A stretch of DNA of 6,204 bases from NCBI GenBank assembly GCA_050945995.1, contig JBMNUA010000148.1, positions 1-6,204 on the forward strand, in the 5' to 3' direction. The notes below the pieces were generated by a model, which was not told the DNA's origin, searched no databases, and saw only the letters and a program-made list of their open reading frames with translations. This DNA is from RUG11247 sp050945995 (lineage in GTDB: Bacteria > Bacillota > Clostridia > Christensenellales > Aristaeellaceae). A program made the position numbers and the translations under genes. The first letter of the stretch is position 1; the number at the start of each line of letters is the position of its first letter. Below are positions 1 through 6,082 of the stretch, one piece after another.

Positions 1-1
1 C

Positions 2-1996
2 AGCGCGTCCGACGACAGCATCGTGCGCCAAATGATCTGCTCGAGCGGCACGGCGCGCTATCCCACCCCGCGCGGGACGTTCACCATGCCCACAAAGCGC
101 AGGCAAGGCGAGCGCGGCGACTGGTATACCTTCGAGGACGGCTACGGCAAATGGGGCGCGCGCATCCAGGGCAGCTACCTGTTCCACTCCTACCTGTTTA
201 CAAAAATGGAGGACGACGCGGTCGATTGGGAGACCTACGCCGCGATGGGCACGCACGCCTCGCACGGCTGCATCCGTTTGTACATCGAGGACGCGAAATG
301 GATCTCCGACAACTGCCTTGCGGGCACAAAGGTCAAAATGTACGACGCGAAGGAGCGCAACGATTACATCAAAGAGCTTCTGTATGAGCGCACGTTCACC
401 ATCGACAGCGGCATGACATACCAGGAATTCGCGTCGATGGCAGCGGATGCCACCGAGCTTGGCTATGCGAGCGAGGGCGCGGATGTGGCGCGGTTTCAAA
501 CGCGGCTGATTGAACTGGGTCTCTATGCCGGCGAGGCGGACGGATTTTACGGGGTGGAGACGGTGCGCGCCGTCAAGGCGATCCAATCGGCGCTCGGGCA
601 CAAGGTGACGGGCGTGGCGACAGAGAGCCTGCGCGCGCTCATGGACGCGGGCGACGCGCCCTCCTCCAACATCTCCACGTTGCGCGAGGGCATGTCGGGT
701 CCCGCCGTGCAATCGCTGCAATCGCTGCTTGCGTCGCTTGGGCTCTACGATGGCGCGCTCGACGGCGCGTACAACGCCCAAACGTGCGACGCGGTGATGC
801 TGTTTGAGCGCACACTCGGGCGCGAGGAGACGGGCGTCGCCTCCGGCGCGATGCAGCAGGAGATGATCGATGCGATCGCAAAACTCGAGGAGATGTTCGG
901 CGCGGGCAATTACGCCGTGATCTACGAGGACGCTATCATTGAATCGGCGGTGATCGACACGGAAAATCGGCTGAACGTGCGCGCCGACAACACCACCTCC
1001 AGCAAAATCATCGCAAGGCTCGACCCCGGCACGGAGGTGGAGGTGGTCGATCGCGGCGACCGCTGGACGAAGATCGCGCGAAACGGCGGCGTCGGGTATG
1101 TGCGCACGGCGTATTTGAAGTTTGTGCAGCACACCCAGCCCGTGGCGAAGTACATCGAGGCGGGCGCGCAGCCCGCGCTCGAGCGCGTATCAGCGGACGG
1201 CACGATCCTCGGCACGCGCGTGGTGGAGTACGGCATTGTCAATACGAGCGAGCGGCTGCTCGTGCGCGAATCGCCCAAGGAGAGCGCGAAACTTTCGTTC
1301 ATGCTCTCGCCGCGCACGCCCGTGCGCATCCTCTCGACGAGCAGTTCCTGGGCGTTCATCTCCTACGGCGGGAAGACGGGCTTTACCAAGGCTTCGTACC
1401 TCGATTCCGCGCCGGCGGTGGAACTATCGGGCGTGGTTTCCGCGGGCGGATACAGCGTAGACCGCGCGGACGAAACGAAATACGCCTATGTACACGAATC
1501 GGATGGCGCGACGCTCTACGCCGCCGCGTCCGAATCCGGCGAGCGGCTCGCCGATCTGACCGAAGGCGCGCGCGCCGAGGTCATCTTCGAGAGCGGCTCA
1601 TGGACGCAGGTGCGCACGGAAAACGGCGCGGGCTATCTCGTAAACGATGCGATTTTTATCGGCACGGATTCCCAGATCGAGGACTACCTCGCCGAACTCG
1701 CCGCCTCCAAGGTCGCCTACGCCGTGGTGAGCACGGGCTCGGATGCCCACCTCAACATGCGCGCGGGCGCGTCCAGCGACGCCGAGGTCACGCGCACGCT
1801 CGAAAACGGCACGATTGTCGAGGTCAAGCGCATCGAAGGCGATTGGTGCGAGGTCGTGTACGATTGGAAAACGGGCTTTGTAATGAACCAGTATGTGTTG
1901 GCGATCGACGAGTCCGCAGGCGCGTATGACGCCGCGGCGGCAGGGTACGACGATTACTTGCTCGACGAGGAAGCGGGAGAAGCCGAGGGGGATTGA
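2..1996 (+). CDS. L,D-transpeptidase (YkuD) with two peptidoglycan-binding and four SH3-like repeats, 5'-partial
   Basis: The protein is a probable extracytoplasmic L,D-transpeptidase that forms 3-3 peptidoglycan cross-links or attaches partners to the wall. The reading frame is open to the left edge, so the true start and any signal peptide lie outside the window; the GTG at base 23 falls inside the catalytic domain and is not the start. Numbering from the codon at base 2 (664 residues): the YkuD domain covers about 1-115, with TPRGTF near 22-27 and the active-site motif SHGCIRL at 87-93 (catalytic Cys90, His88, Arg92; His62 is a candidate upstream histidine). Two peptidoglycan-binding type 1 repeats follow at about 160-214 and 229-292, each with LGLY and DG(F/A)YG/N landmarks. 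Four bacterial SH3-like repeats lie at about 321-375, 416-469, 494-555 and 580-634, seen from LNVRA, LLVRES, LYAAAS and LNMRAG starts and GxGYV/GKTGF ends; the third is the most diverged. The tail is acidic. It is the first visible gene of the operon. Family assignment is firm; the donor/acceptor substrate is inferred. Confidence 0.93.
   Translation, partial: SASDDSIVRQMICSSGTARYPTPRGTFTMPTKRRQGERGDWYTFEDGYGKWGARIQGSYLFHSYLFTKMEDDAVDWETYAAMGTHASHGCIRLYIEDAKWISDNCLAGTKVKMYDAKERNDYIKELLYERTFTIDSGMTYQEFASMAADATELGYASEGADVARFQTRLIELGLYAGEADGFYGVETVRAVKAIQSALGHKVTGVATESLRALMDAGDAPSSNISTLREGMSGPAVQSLQSLLASLGLYDGALDGAYNAQTCDAVMLFERTLGREETGVASGAMQQEMIDAIAKLEEMFGAGNYAVIYEDAIIESAVIDTENRLNVRADNTTSSKIIARLDPGTEVEVVDRGDRWTKIARNGGVGYVRTAYLKFVQHTQPVAKYIEAGAQPALERVSADGTILGTRVVEYGIVNTSERLLVRESPKESAKLSFMLSPRTPVRILSTSSSWAFISYGGKTGFTKASYLDSAPAVELSGVVSAGGYSVDRADETKYAYVHESDGATLYAAASESGERLADLTEGARAEVIFESGSWTQVRTENGAGYLVNDAIFIGTDSQIEDYLAELAASKVAYAVVSTGSDAHLNMRAGASSDAEVTRTLENGTIVEVKRIEGDWCEVVYDWKTGFVMNQYVLAIDESAGAYDAAAAGYDDYLLDEEAGEAEGD
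1985..1991 (+). promoter_or_regulatory. Shine-Dalgarno site fixing the MFS gene start
   Basis: GAGGGGG lies 7 nt before the ATG at 1999 but only 1 nt before the in-frame TTG at 1993. This spacing favours ATG 1999 as the start. The site sits inside the last codons of the transpeptidase gene. Confidence 0.7.
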
Positions 1997-1998
1997 GC

Positions 1999-3369
1999 AT
2001 GAAGCTGGACAACAGGCGCACGGCGCTGGTGGGGCTTGCGTTTCTCTCCATCTGCGCGTTTTGGCAGCTGTATGATTTTGTGATACCGCTCATTTTGCAA
2101 AAGACGTTTCTCATCGGCGACGGCGCGGCAGGCTGGATCATGGCGGCGGACAACATCCTTGCGCTGTTCATGCTGCCGCTGTTCGGGCGCTTCTCCGATC
2201 GGCTGTCCACACGCATCGGGCGGCGGATGCCGTTCATCCTCGCCGGCACGGCGGCGGCTGTGGTGATCATGGCGATCATGCCCCATGTCAACGCGGCGGG
2301 CGCGCAGCTCGTCGAACGCGTGCTGACCGGGCAGGCGGACGCCGCGCTGCTGGATACGGAGCTGCACCGCCTGCTGATCCTGTTTCTCCTCCTGTTGGGG
2401 CTCGTGCTGATTGCGATGGGGGTGTATCGCTCACCTGCCGTCGCGCTCATGCCGGATGTGACGCCCAAACCGCTTCGCTCGCGCGCCAACGCCATCATCA
2501 ACCTCATGGGCGCGCTGGGCGGCATCATCACGCTCGTTTCGGTATCTTTGTTCTCCAAAACGCGCGAGGTGGCGATCCTCCCCGAATTGATAAAAGACGG
2601 CGCATCAACCCTCGAAATCACGAACTTCACGCCGCTTTTCTACATCGTGGCGGCGGTGATGGTGGTCTCGGTCGCCATCCTCGTATGCACCGTCCGGGAG
2701 AACAAACTCCGCCTTGTGCAGGCGGATGCGCCCGAGGAGGATGCCGGCGGCAAATTGCCGCGCGAGATGAGAAATAGCTTGCTCCTCATCCTTTTCTCGG
2801 TGTTTTTCTGGTTCATGGGCTACAACGCCGTGACAACCGCGTATTCCAAATACTTCGTCCACATGTGGGGCGATGTCTCGGGCGCGGCGCTGTGTTTGAC
2901 CATCGCGACGGCGGGCGCGGTCGTCTCCTACATCCCGGTGGGCATGCTCTCGGCGCGCTACGGGCGAAAGCGAATGATCATGCTCGGCGTAGTGCTGCTC
3001 GCGGCGTGCTTCGGCGCAACGGCGTTCGTGCGCACCTTCTCGCCGATCGTCTACGGCTTGTTTGTGCTCGTCGGCTTCGCGTGGGCGTCGATTAACGTCA
3101 ATTCCTACCCGATGGTCGTTGAGATCAGCAAAGCCGGCGATGTCGGCAAATACACGGGCTACTACTACACATTTTCCATGGCGGGGCAGATCGTAACGCC
3201 GATCCTCTCCGGCATGCTGCTCGAACGCGTCGGGTATCATACGCTGTTTCCCTATGCCGCGGCGATGGTGCTCGTCTCCTTTGTGACGATCCTGTTTGTG
3301 CGCCACGGCGATTCGCGCCCCGAGCGCGCGCGCCGACTGGTGGACAACTTCCAATCGGAGGATGGATGA
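1999..3369 (+). CDS. MFS transporter, SLC45/GPH-like (sugar:cation symporter type)
   Basis: This is a 456-residue polytopic inner-membrane carrier of the major facilitator superfamily. About twelve hydrophobic segments can be followed, in two halves joined by a charged cytoplasmic loop around residues 237-262 (RENKLRL to PREMRN). Features shared with the SLC45/GPH-like group are WQLYDFVIP near 22-30, DN at 51-52, the loop 2-3 motif GRFSDRLSTRIGRRMPF at 63-79, and ALMPDVTPKPLRSRAN at 149-164. A second-half counterpart, GMLSARYGRKR, is at 315-325. These families mostly move sugars or glycosides with H+ or Na+; the substrate here cannot be read from sequence. A hydrophilic insert at about 95-124 precedes TM4. 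The gene starts 2 nt after the transpeptidase stop, so it is probably co-transcribed and translationally coupled; a role in envelope-sugar or nutrient uptake is only inference. A TTG at 1993 would add two residues but has a poorly spaced Shine-Dalgarno. Confidence 0.9.
   Translation: MKLDNRRTALVGLAFLSICAFWQLYDFVIPLILQKTFLIGDGAAGWIMAADNILALFMLPLFGRFSDRLSTRIGRRMPFILAGTAAAVVIMAIMPHVNAAGAQLVERVLTGQADAALLDTELHRLLILFLLLLGLVLIAMGVYRSPAVALMPDVTPKPLRSRANAIINLMGALGGIITLVSVSLFSKTREVAILPELIKDGASTLEITNFTPLFYIVAAVMVVSVAILVCTVRENKLRLVQADAPEEDAGGKLPREMRNSLLLILFSVFFWFMGYNAVTTAYSKYFVHMWGDVSGAALCLTIATAGAVVSYIPVGMLSARYGRKRMIMLGVVLLAACFGATAFVRTFSPIVYGLFVLVGFAWASINVNSYPMVVEISKAGDVGKYTGYYYTFSMAGQIVTPILSGMLLERVGYHTLFPYAAAMVLVSFVTILFVRHGDSRPERARRLVDNFQSEDG
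3357..3361 (+). promoter_or_regulatory. Shine-Dalgarno site of the phosphodiesterase gene
   Basis: GGAGG lies within the last codons of the MFS gene. It is 4 nt before the ATG at 3366 and 7 nt before the adjacent in-frame ATG at 3369, so the second ATG may be the one used. Confidence 0.6.
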
Positions 3370-4169
3370 TGATATACGTTCTGCTGGCGATCCTCGCGCT
3401 TCTCGCGCTCTGGCTGTTCTTGTGCGCGCCCTCGCGCGGGCGCAGGCGAGCGGATCATTGGCGCGGGCAGTTGTTTGCGCACCGCGGGCTGTTTGGCGAA
3501 GGGCGACCCGAGAACTCCGTCGCCGCGTTCGTACACGCGCAGGACGAGGGATACGGTGTAGAGATGGACATCCAGGCGACGCGCGACGGGCAGCTCGTGG
3601 TGTTCCATGACGACGATGCGCGGCGCATGGCGGGCGATCCGCGGCTGATCCGCGATATGACGCTCGCGGAGGTGCAGGCGCTCTCGATTGATGAACGCGG
3701 CACGCGCATCCCGACGCTCGGCGAGGTGCTGGAGGCGATGGGGGAGCGCGGTGTGCTGCTCGTTGAGATCAAATCCGCGCCGAATATCGCTTCTCTCACC
3801 CAAAAGACGGTGGAGTGCCTCAAGGGGTATGGGGGGCGGTATGTCGTCGAATCGTTCGACCCGCTCTGCCTGTATTGGCTGCGCAGACATGCGCCCGAGA
3901 TCATCCGCGGGCAGCTGGTGCACGAGCGCGCGCCGTATCGGCGCAGCGTCGGTGCGCTCGGCGCGTTCGCGCTCTCCAAGCTCCTTGGGAATGTGCTCGC
4001 GCGCCCCGATTTCGTCGCGTATGCGCGCGGCATGCGCCATAGCGCGACGATCCGGCTGCAGCGCGCGCTGTTCAAAACGCCGCTCGCGGCGTGGACGATC
4101 AAGGACGCGGCGGAGGTTCGGGATTTGGCGCAGCGCGGCGAGATGCCGATCTTTGAACAGGTGGATTGA
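3366..4169 (+). CDS. Glycerophosphodiester phosphodiesterase (GDPD family), membrane-anchored
   Basis: The enzyme hydrolyses glycerophosphodiesters to glycerol 3-phosphate plus an alcohol; in Gram-positive bacteria members act on deacylated lipids or glycerophosphate polymers. The 267-residue protein starts with one hydrophobic segment (about 3-21) followed by Arg-rich GRRR, which suggests a membrane anchor with the N-terminus inside and the catalytic domain outside. Metal-binding and catalytic landmarks of the family are all present: AHRG with His39-Arg40, PENS (Glu49), EMDIQATRDG with Glu66 and Asp68, FHDD with His81, and VEIKS with Glu134. The C-terminal WTI motif closes the TIM barrel. 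Length is close to the usual 240-270. The start overlaps the MFS stop by 4 nt (ATGA), which supports translational coupling; ATG 3369 is an equally plausible start. The natural substrate is not determined by sequence; lipid or teichoic-acid turnover is inferred from the transpeptidase in the same operon. Confidence 0.93.
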   Translation: MMIYVLLAILALLALWLFLCAPSRGRRRADHWRGQLFAHRGLFGEGRPENSVAAFVHAQDEGYGVEMDIQATRDGQLVVFHDDDARRMAGDPRLIRDMTLAEVQALSIDERGTRIPTLGEVLEAMGERGVLLVEIKSAPNIASLTQKTVECLKGYGGRYVVESFDPLCLYWLRRHAPEIIRGQLVHERAPYRRSVGALGAFALSKLLGNVLARPDFVAYARGMRHSATIRLQRALFKTPLAAWTIKDAAEVRDLAQRGEMPIFEQVD

Positions 4170-4172
4170 TCG

Positions 4173-4703
4173 ATGCGGTTATTCGTTGGAATTGCTTTGA
4201 ATGATGAGGCGAGGGACGCGCTACGCATCGCAACCGAGCGCATGCGGAAAGAGGTGAGCGGGCGATATGTCCCGCCGCGTTTGTATCATATCACGCTCGC
4301 GTTTTTGGGTGAACTGGATGCCGGGCGGTTGGACGATGTGCGCGCCGCGATGGATGATGCCGCGCTTGGGTTTTTAACGACCGCAGTTGCGCTGTCGAAA
4401 CTCGGATATTTCGGAAAGATCGAAAACGCGATCCTGTATTGCGGCGTGAGCGGCGCGCAGGTGCTGGATCGCATGGCGGGCGCGTTGAAACGCGCGCTCA
4501 CGGCGCATGAACTTACATATGATGAAAAGCCCTTCCGCGCGCACATCACGCTCGCGCGGCGCGTGTTCGCGACAGAAGCGCTGCTCGATACCCCCGTTGA
4601 CCCGGTCTCATTTCATGTGGATGGTTTTATGCTGTTTCATAGCTGCCGCGTGGACGGCGAACTGCGCTATCTGCCCATTCATACATCGGCGTTTCCTCGC
4701 TGA
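4173..4703 (+). CDS. thpR: RNA 2',3'-cyclic phosphodiesterase (LigT/ThpR family)
   Basis: This is a cytoplasmic 2H-superfamily phosphoesterase that opens RNA 2',3'-cyclic phosphate ends to 2'-phosphates; E. coli LigT can also run the reverse tRNA-half ligation in vitro. The 176-residue length matches the family. It begins with the typical MRLFVGIAL, and the two catalytic HxTx motifs are intact: HITL at 39-42 (YHITLAFLG) and HITL at 124-127 (RAHITLARR). FHSCRVDGELRY near the end is the usual last strand region. The gene starts 3 nt after the phosphodiesterase stop, with a modest Shine-Dalgarno (AGGTGG, 4159-4164) 8 nt upstream, and is the last gene of the operon. Its biological role in bacteria is poorly known; nothing in the neighbouring envelope genes explains it, although a tRNA cluster lies about 1.1 kb away on the other strand. 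Confidence 0.94.
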   Translation: MRLFVGIALNDEARDALRIATERMRKEVSGRYVPPRLYHITLAFLGELDAGRLDDVRAAMDDAALGFLTTAVALSKLGYFGKIENAILYCGVSGAQVLDRMAGALKRALTAHELTYDEKPFRAHITLARRVFATEALLDTPVDPVSFHVDGFMLFHSCRVDGELRYLPIHTSAFPR

Positions 4704-4715
4704 TCGCGGGAAAAA

Positions 4716-4750
4716 TGCCGCATCCAAACCGAAGGATGCGGCAATGTTTT
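4716..4750. terminator. Bidirectional rho-independent terminator between convergent transcripts
   Basis: A perfect 10-bp stem pairs TGCCGCATCC (4716-4725) with GGATGCGGCA (4734-4743) around an 8-nt loop. On the plus strand it is followed by ATGTTTT, a broken T-run, 12 nt after the thpR stop. On the minus strand the stem is followed directly by TTTTT (complement of 4711-4715), which is the better terminator and would end the DUF523 transcript after it crosses the tandem repeats. Confidence 0.85.
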
Positions 4751-4770
4751 ACTTACCCTGAAATATTTGG

Positions 4771-4959
4771 TTACCCGCTCAATATCGCGTCGATTTCATC
4801 CGCCGACAAGTCGCTGAACTCCGACGCCGCGATCACGCATATACCATTTCCTCCCAATATCTTCGCCATCATGCCGTCGAGTTACATGATGCGAATCAAT
4901 CTTTGTCGCAGGCGGGATTCCCTTCACAAAGAACCGTTCAGCATATTTCACACACCGCA
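4771..4959 (-). pseudogene. DUF523 gene-tail fragment, unit 1 (distal)
   Basis: Read on the minus strand, this unit ends with ICVIAASEFSDLSADEID and AILSG, then TAA, matching the true gene C-terminus IRVIAASEFSGLSADEID and AILSG. An in-frame TAA at 4882-4884 and an in-frame TGA at 4924-4926 break the frame. Upstream, in a shifted frame, VLCEGNPACDKD recalls the gene's VLKDGSPSCGKG. It is the only unit ending in TAA rather than TAG. It has no start or ribosome site of its own and lacks the N-terminal two thirds of the gene. Confidence 0.8.
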
Positions 4960-5148
4960 CTACCCGCCCAATATCGCATCGATTTCATCCGCCGATAAGC
5001 CGTTGAACTCCGACGCCGCGATCACGCGTATGCCATTCTCTTCCAGCATCTTCGCTGTCACACCGTCGAGTTGCGCGCTGCGAATCAATCTTCGCCGTAG
5101 GCGGGATTCCCTTCACAAAGAGCTGTTTAGCATATTTCACACACCGCA
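4960..5148 (-). pseudogene. DUF523 gene-tail fragment, unit 2 (middle)
   Basis: The minus-strand frame ends in MLEENGIRVIAASEFNGL then SADEIDAILGG and TAG, the unit closest to the real C-terminus. The frame is open upstream to the in-frame TGA at 5113-5115. A 21-nt deletion removes the codons matching part of the gene's GGYVAGDG segment, and a single missing base between the PAC and LI codons puts the SPSCG-like segment in another frame. It cannot encode a complete DUF523 protein. Confidence 0.8.
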
Positions 5149-5337
5149 CTACCCGCCCAATCTCGCGTCGATTTCATCCGCCGATAAACCGCTGAACTCC
5201 GACGCCGCGATCACGCATATGCCGTTTTCTCCTAATATCTTCGCCGTCACGCCGCCGAGTTGCGCGCTGTGAATCAATCTTTGTCGCAGGCGGGTTTCCC
5301 TTCACAAAGTGCTGTTCAGCATATTTCACACACCGCA
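5149..5337 (-). pseudogene. DUF523 gene-tail fragment, unit 3 (next to the gene)
   Basis: It directly follows the intact gene's stop codon in the minus direction. The frame ends with ICVIAASEFSGLSADEID then ARLGG and TAG. It has the same 21-nt deletion and 1-nt frameshift as the other units, and an in-frame TGA at 5302-5304. A C-to-T change on the plus strand (the TGA at 5270-5272) is what interrupts the long antisense frame in this unit only. Confidence 0.8.
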
Positions 5338-5796
5338 CTACCCGCTCAATATCGCATCGATTTCATCCGCCGATAAACCGCTGAACTCCGACGCCGCGAT
5401 CACGCGAATACCGTTTTCTTCCAATATTCTCGCCGTCATGCCGTCGCCCGCCACATATCCGCCGTCGAACCGCCCATTGTGGATCAATCCCTTGCCGCAA
5501 GAGGGACTGCCGTCTTTGAGAACCGCAGCCGTGCAGCCAAGCGTGCGCGCAATACGAAGCGTCTCGCGTGCGCCGCGCGCAAATTCCTGCGTGACATCCG
5601 CGCCGCACCGCCTGTACACGCGCCCCTCCCGCATCTCCGCCGGTTCGCGCGGCGTGGGCAGCCCGCCGTAGATCTCCGGGCACACCGGGATGAGGTTGTG
5701 CCGCTTCGCAAGCGCGAGAGCCGCATCATCGGGCTTTGCCCTGCCGTCGTATCTGCATGCTGCGCCCAACAGGCATGCGCTCACGAGTATGTTCAC
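5338..5796 (-). CDS. DUF523 family protein (TudS-like, putative iron-sulfur desulfidase)
   Basis: This is a 152-residue cytoplasmic protein of the DUF523 family. One studied group, TudS, uses a [4Fe-4S] cluster to remove sulfur from thiouracil; for most members the function is unknown. Visible family motifs: NILVSACLLG with Cys8, CRYDG at 14-18, PVCPEIYGGLPTPR at 37-50 with Cys39, and LKDGSPSCGKG at 93-103 with Cys100. Cys8, Cys39 and Cys100 are the likely cluster ligands by analogy. I chose the GTG at 5796 because GGAGG (5808-5804) is 7 nt upstream and the product then starts like its relatives (M-N-I-L-V-S-A-C). An ATG at 5802 is in frame two codons earlier but only 1 nt from the GGAGG. The gene lies about 50 nt downstream of tRNA-Lys on the same strand, with a hairpin between them. 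Its 3' end is repeated three more times downstream as broken copies. Confidence 0.9.
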   Translation of the reverse strand: MNILVSACLLGAACRYDGRAKPDDAALALAKRHNLIPVCPEIYGGLPTPREPAEMREGRVYRRCGADVTQEFARGARETLRIARTLGCTAAVLKDGSPSCGKGLIHNGRFDGGYVAGDGMTARILEENGIRVIAASEFSGLSADEIDAILSG

Positions 5797-5803
5797 ATCC
5801 ATC

Positions 5804-5808
5804 CCTCC
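5804..5808 (-). promoter_or_regulatory. Shine-Dalgarno site fixing the DUF523 start
   Basis: On the minus strand GGGGAGGG (5810-5803) contains GGAGG at 5808-5804. It is 7 nt from the GTG at 5796 and 1 nt from the ATG at 5802, so GTG is favoured as the start. Confidence 0.6.
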
Positions 5809-5822
5809 CCAAAACAATGAAG

Positions 5823-5841
5823 ACCCCTCGCGCAGAGGGGT
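5823..5841 (-). terminator. Hairpin terminator of the tRNA cluster
   Basis: A perfect 7-bp stem, ACCCCTC (5823-5829) with GAGGGGT (5835-5841), has a 5-nt loop and starts 4 nt after the tRNA-Lys CCA end. On the minus strand the following bases are CTTCATTGTTTT, a weak T-rich run, so some read-through into the DUF523 gene is possible. On the plus strand it is followed by a few T residues as well, but no plus-strand gene needs it. Confidence 0.65.
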
Positions 5842-5845
5842 TTTC

Positions 5846-5921
5846 TGGTGACCCATCCGCGACTCGAACGCGGGACACCCTGATTAAAAGTCAGGTGCTC
5901 TACCGACTGAGCTAATGGGTC
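5846..5921 (-). tRNA. tRNA-Lys(UUU)
   Basis: The minus strand folds as a complete cloverleaf. The 7-bp acceptor GACCCAT/ATGGGTC is at 5921-5915 and 5856-5850, with discriminator A and an encoded CCA (5848-5846). The anticodon arm is CCTGA-CTTTTAA-TCAGG, giving anticodon TTT, and the T arm GTTCGAGTC is standard. It is the last tRNA of the cluster. Confidence 0.96.
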
Positions 5922-5924
5922 GTA

Positions 5925-5999
5925 TGGCTGGGGCGGCAGGGGTCGAACCTGCGCATGCAAGAGTCAAAGTCTCGTGCCTTACCGCTTGGCTACGCCCCA
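5925..5999 (-). tRNA. tRNA-Gln(UUG)
   Basis: The minus-strand cloverleaf has acceptor TGGGGCG/CGCCCCA (5999-5993 with 5935-5929), discriminator G and an encoded CCA (5927-5925). The anticodon loop is CTTTGAC, giving anticodon TTG. The U1-A72 first pair is typical of tRNA-Gln. It is only 3 nt upstream of tRNA-Lys, so the two are surely processed from one transcript. Confidence 0.95.
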
Positions 6000-6047
6000 A
6001 CGAAGCGCCGATCCCGCATTTCCCGCAGGGGGTGGGGGCAGATTATC

Positions 6048-6071
6048 AAAAAATAACCGCCGAGGACGGCG
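6048..6071 (-). terminator. Possible terminator after tRNA-His
   Basis: On the minus strand a short hairpin, CGCCG-TCCT-CGGCG (6071-6058), is followed by GTTA and then six T residues (6053-6048). It lies 12 nt past the tRNA-His CCA. The 5-bp stem is short, so attenuation rather than full termination is possible. If it works, tRNA-Gln and tRNA-Lys need their own promoter in the remaining ~50 nt. Confidence 0.5.
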
Positions 6072-6082
6072 CAAGAGAAAAA

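Larger units (their letters stand above)
4771..5337 (-). repeat. Three tandem 189-bp units derived from the 3' end of the DUF523 gene
   Basis: The stretch from 4771 to 5337 is exactly 3 x 189 bp and runs from the stop-codon position of one unit to the base before the true DUF523 stop (5338-5340). No gene that I accept lies here. The units align with each other without indels and differ at roughly 10% of positions by eye (about 21 differences between the second and third). A 24-bp block is identical in all three units and in the gene: 4815-4838, 5004-5027, 5193-5216 and 5382-5405. The left boundary is sharp at 4771, where similarity stops just short of the terminator. On the right, similarity continues into the gene itself to about 5540, with weaker identity beyond 5440. 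The 189-bp period is a multiple of three, so the opposite strand stays open over a long false reading frame. Confidence 0.92.

Noticed and set aside
1993..1998. TTG at 1993 as start of the MFS gene
   Set aside because: It is 1 nt from the Shine-Dalgarno core and overlaps the transpeptidase stop; ATG 1999 has 7-nt spacing.
1824..2630. Long minus-strand frame antisense to the transpeptidase and MFS genes
   Set aside because: Its product is Arg/Ser-rich without a recognisable domain and lies opposite clear coding sequence in a GC-rich genome. The same applies to minus-strand frames at 2605-3354, 3252-4040 and 3455-4243.
4715..5272. 185-codon plus-strand open frame, and its same-frame continuation 5309-5671, as real genes
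   Set aside because: They are antisense to the DUF523 gene and its tail copies. The first starts inside a terminator stem, neither has a ribosome site, and their length is explained by a 189-bp period and high GC.
4771..5337. CRISPR array
   Set aside because: The units are 189 bp, contiguous, diverged along their whole length and have no unique spacers; they are gene-tail duplications.
4771..5540. Mobile element or integration scar
   Set aside because: No transposase, integrase, inverted repeats or flanking target duplications are seen; the repeat ends coincide with gene stop codons rather than element ends.
6042..6047. Minus-strand GATAAT as a -10 box for tRNA-Gln/tRNA-Lys
   Set aside because: The nearest TTGCGC-like -35 is about 21 nt upstream and overlaps the hairpin; spacing is too long to support a promoter.
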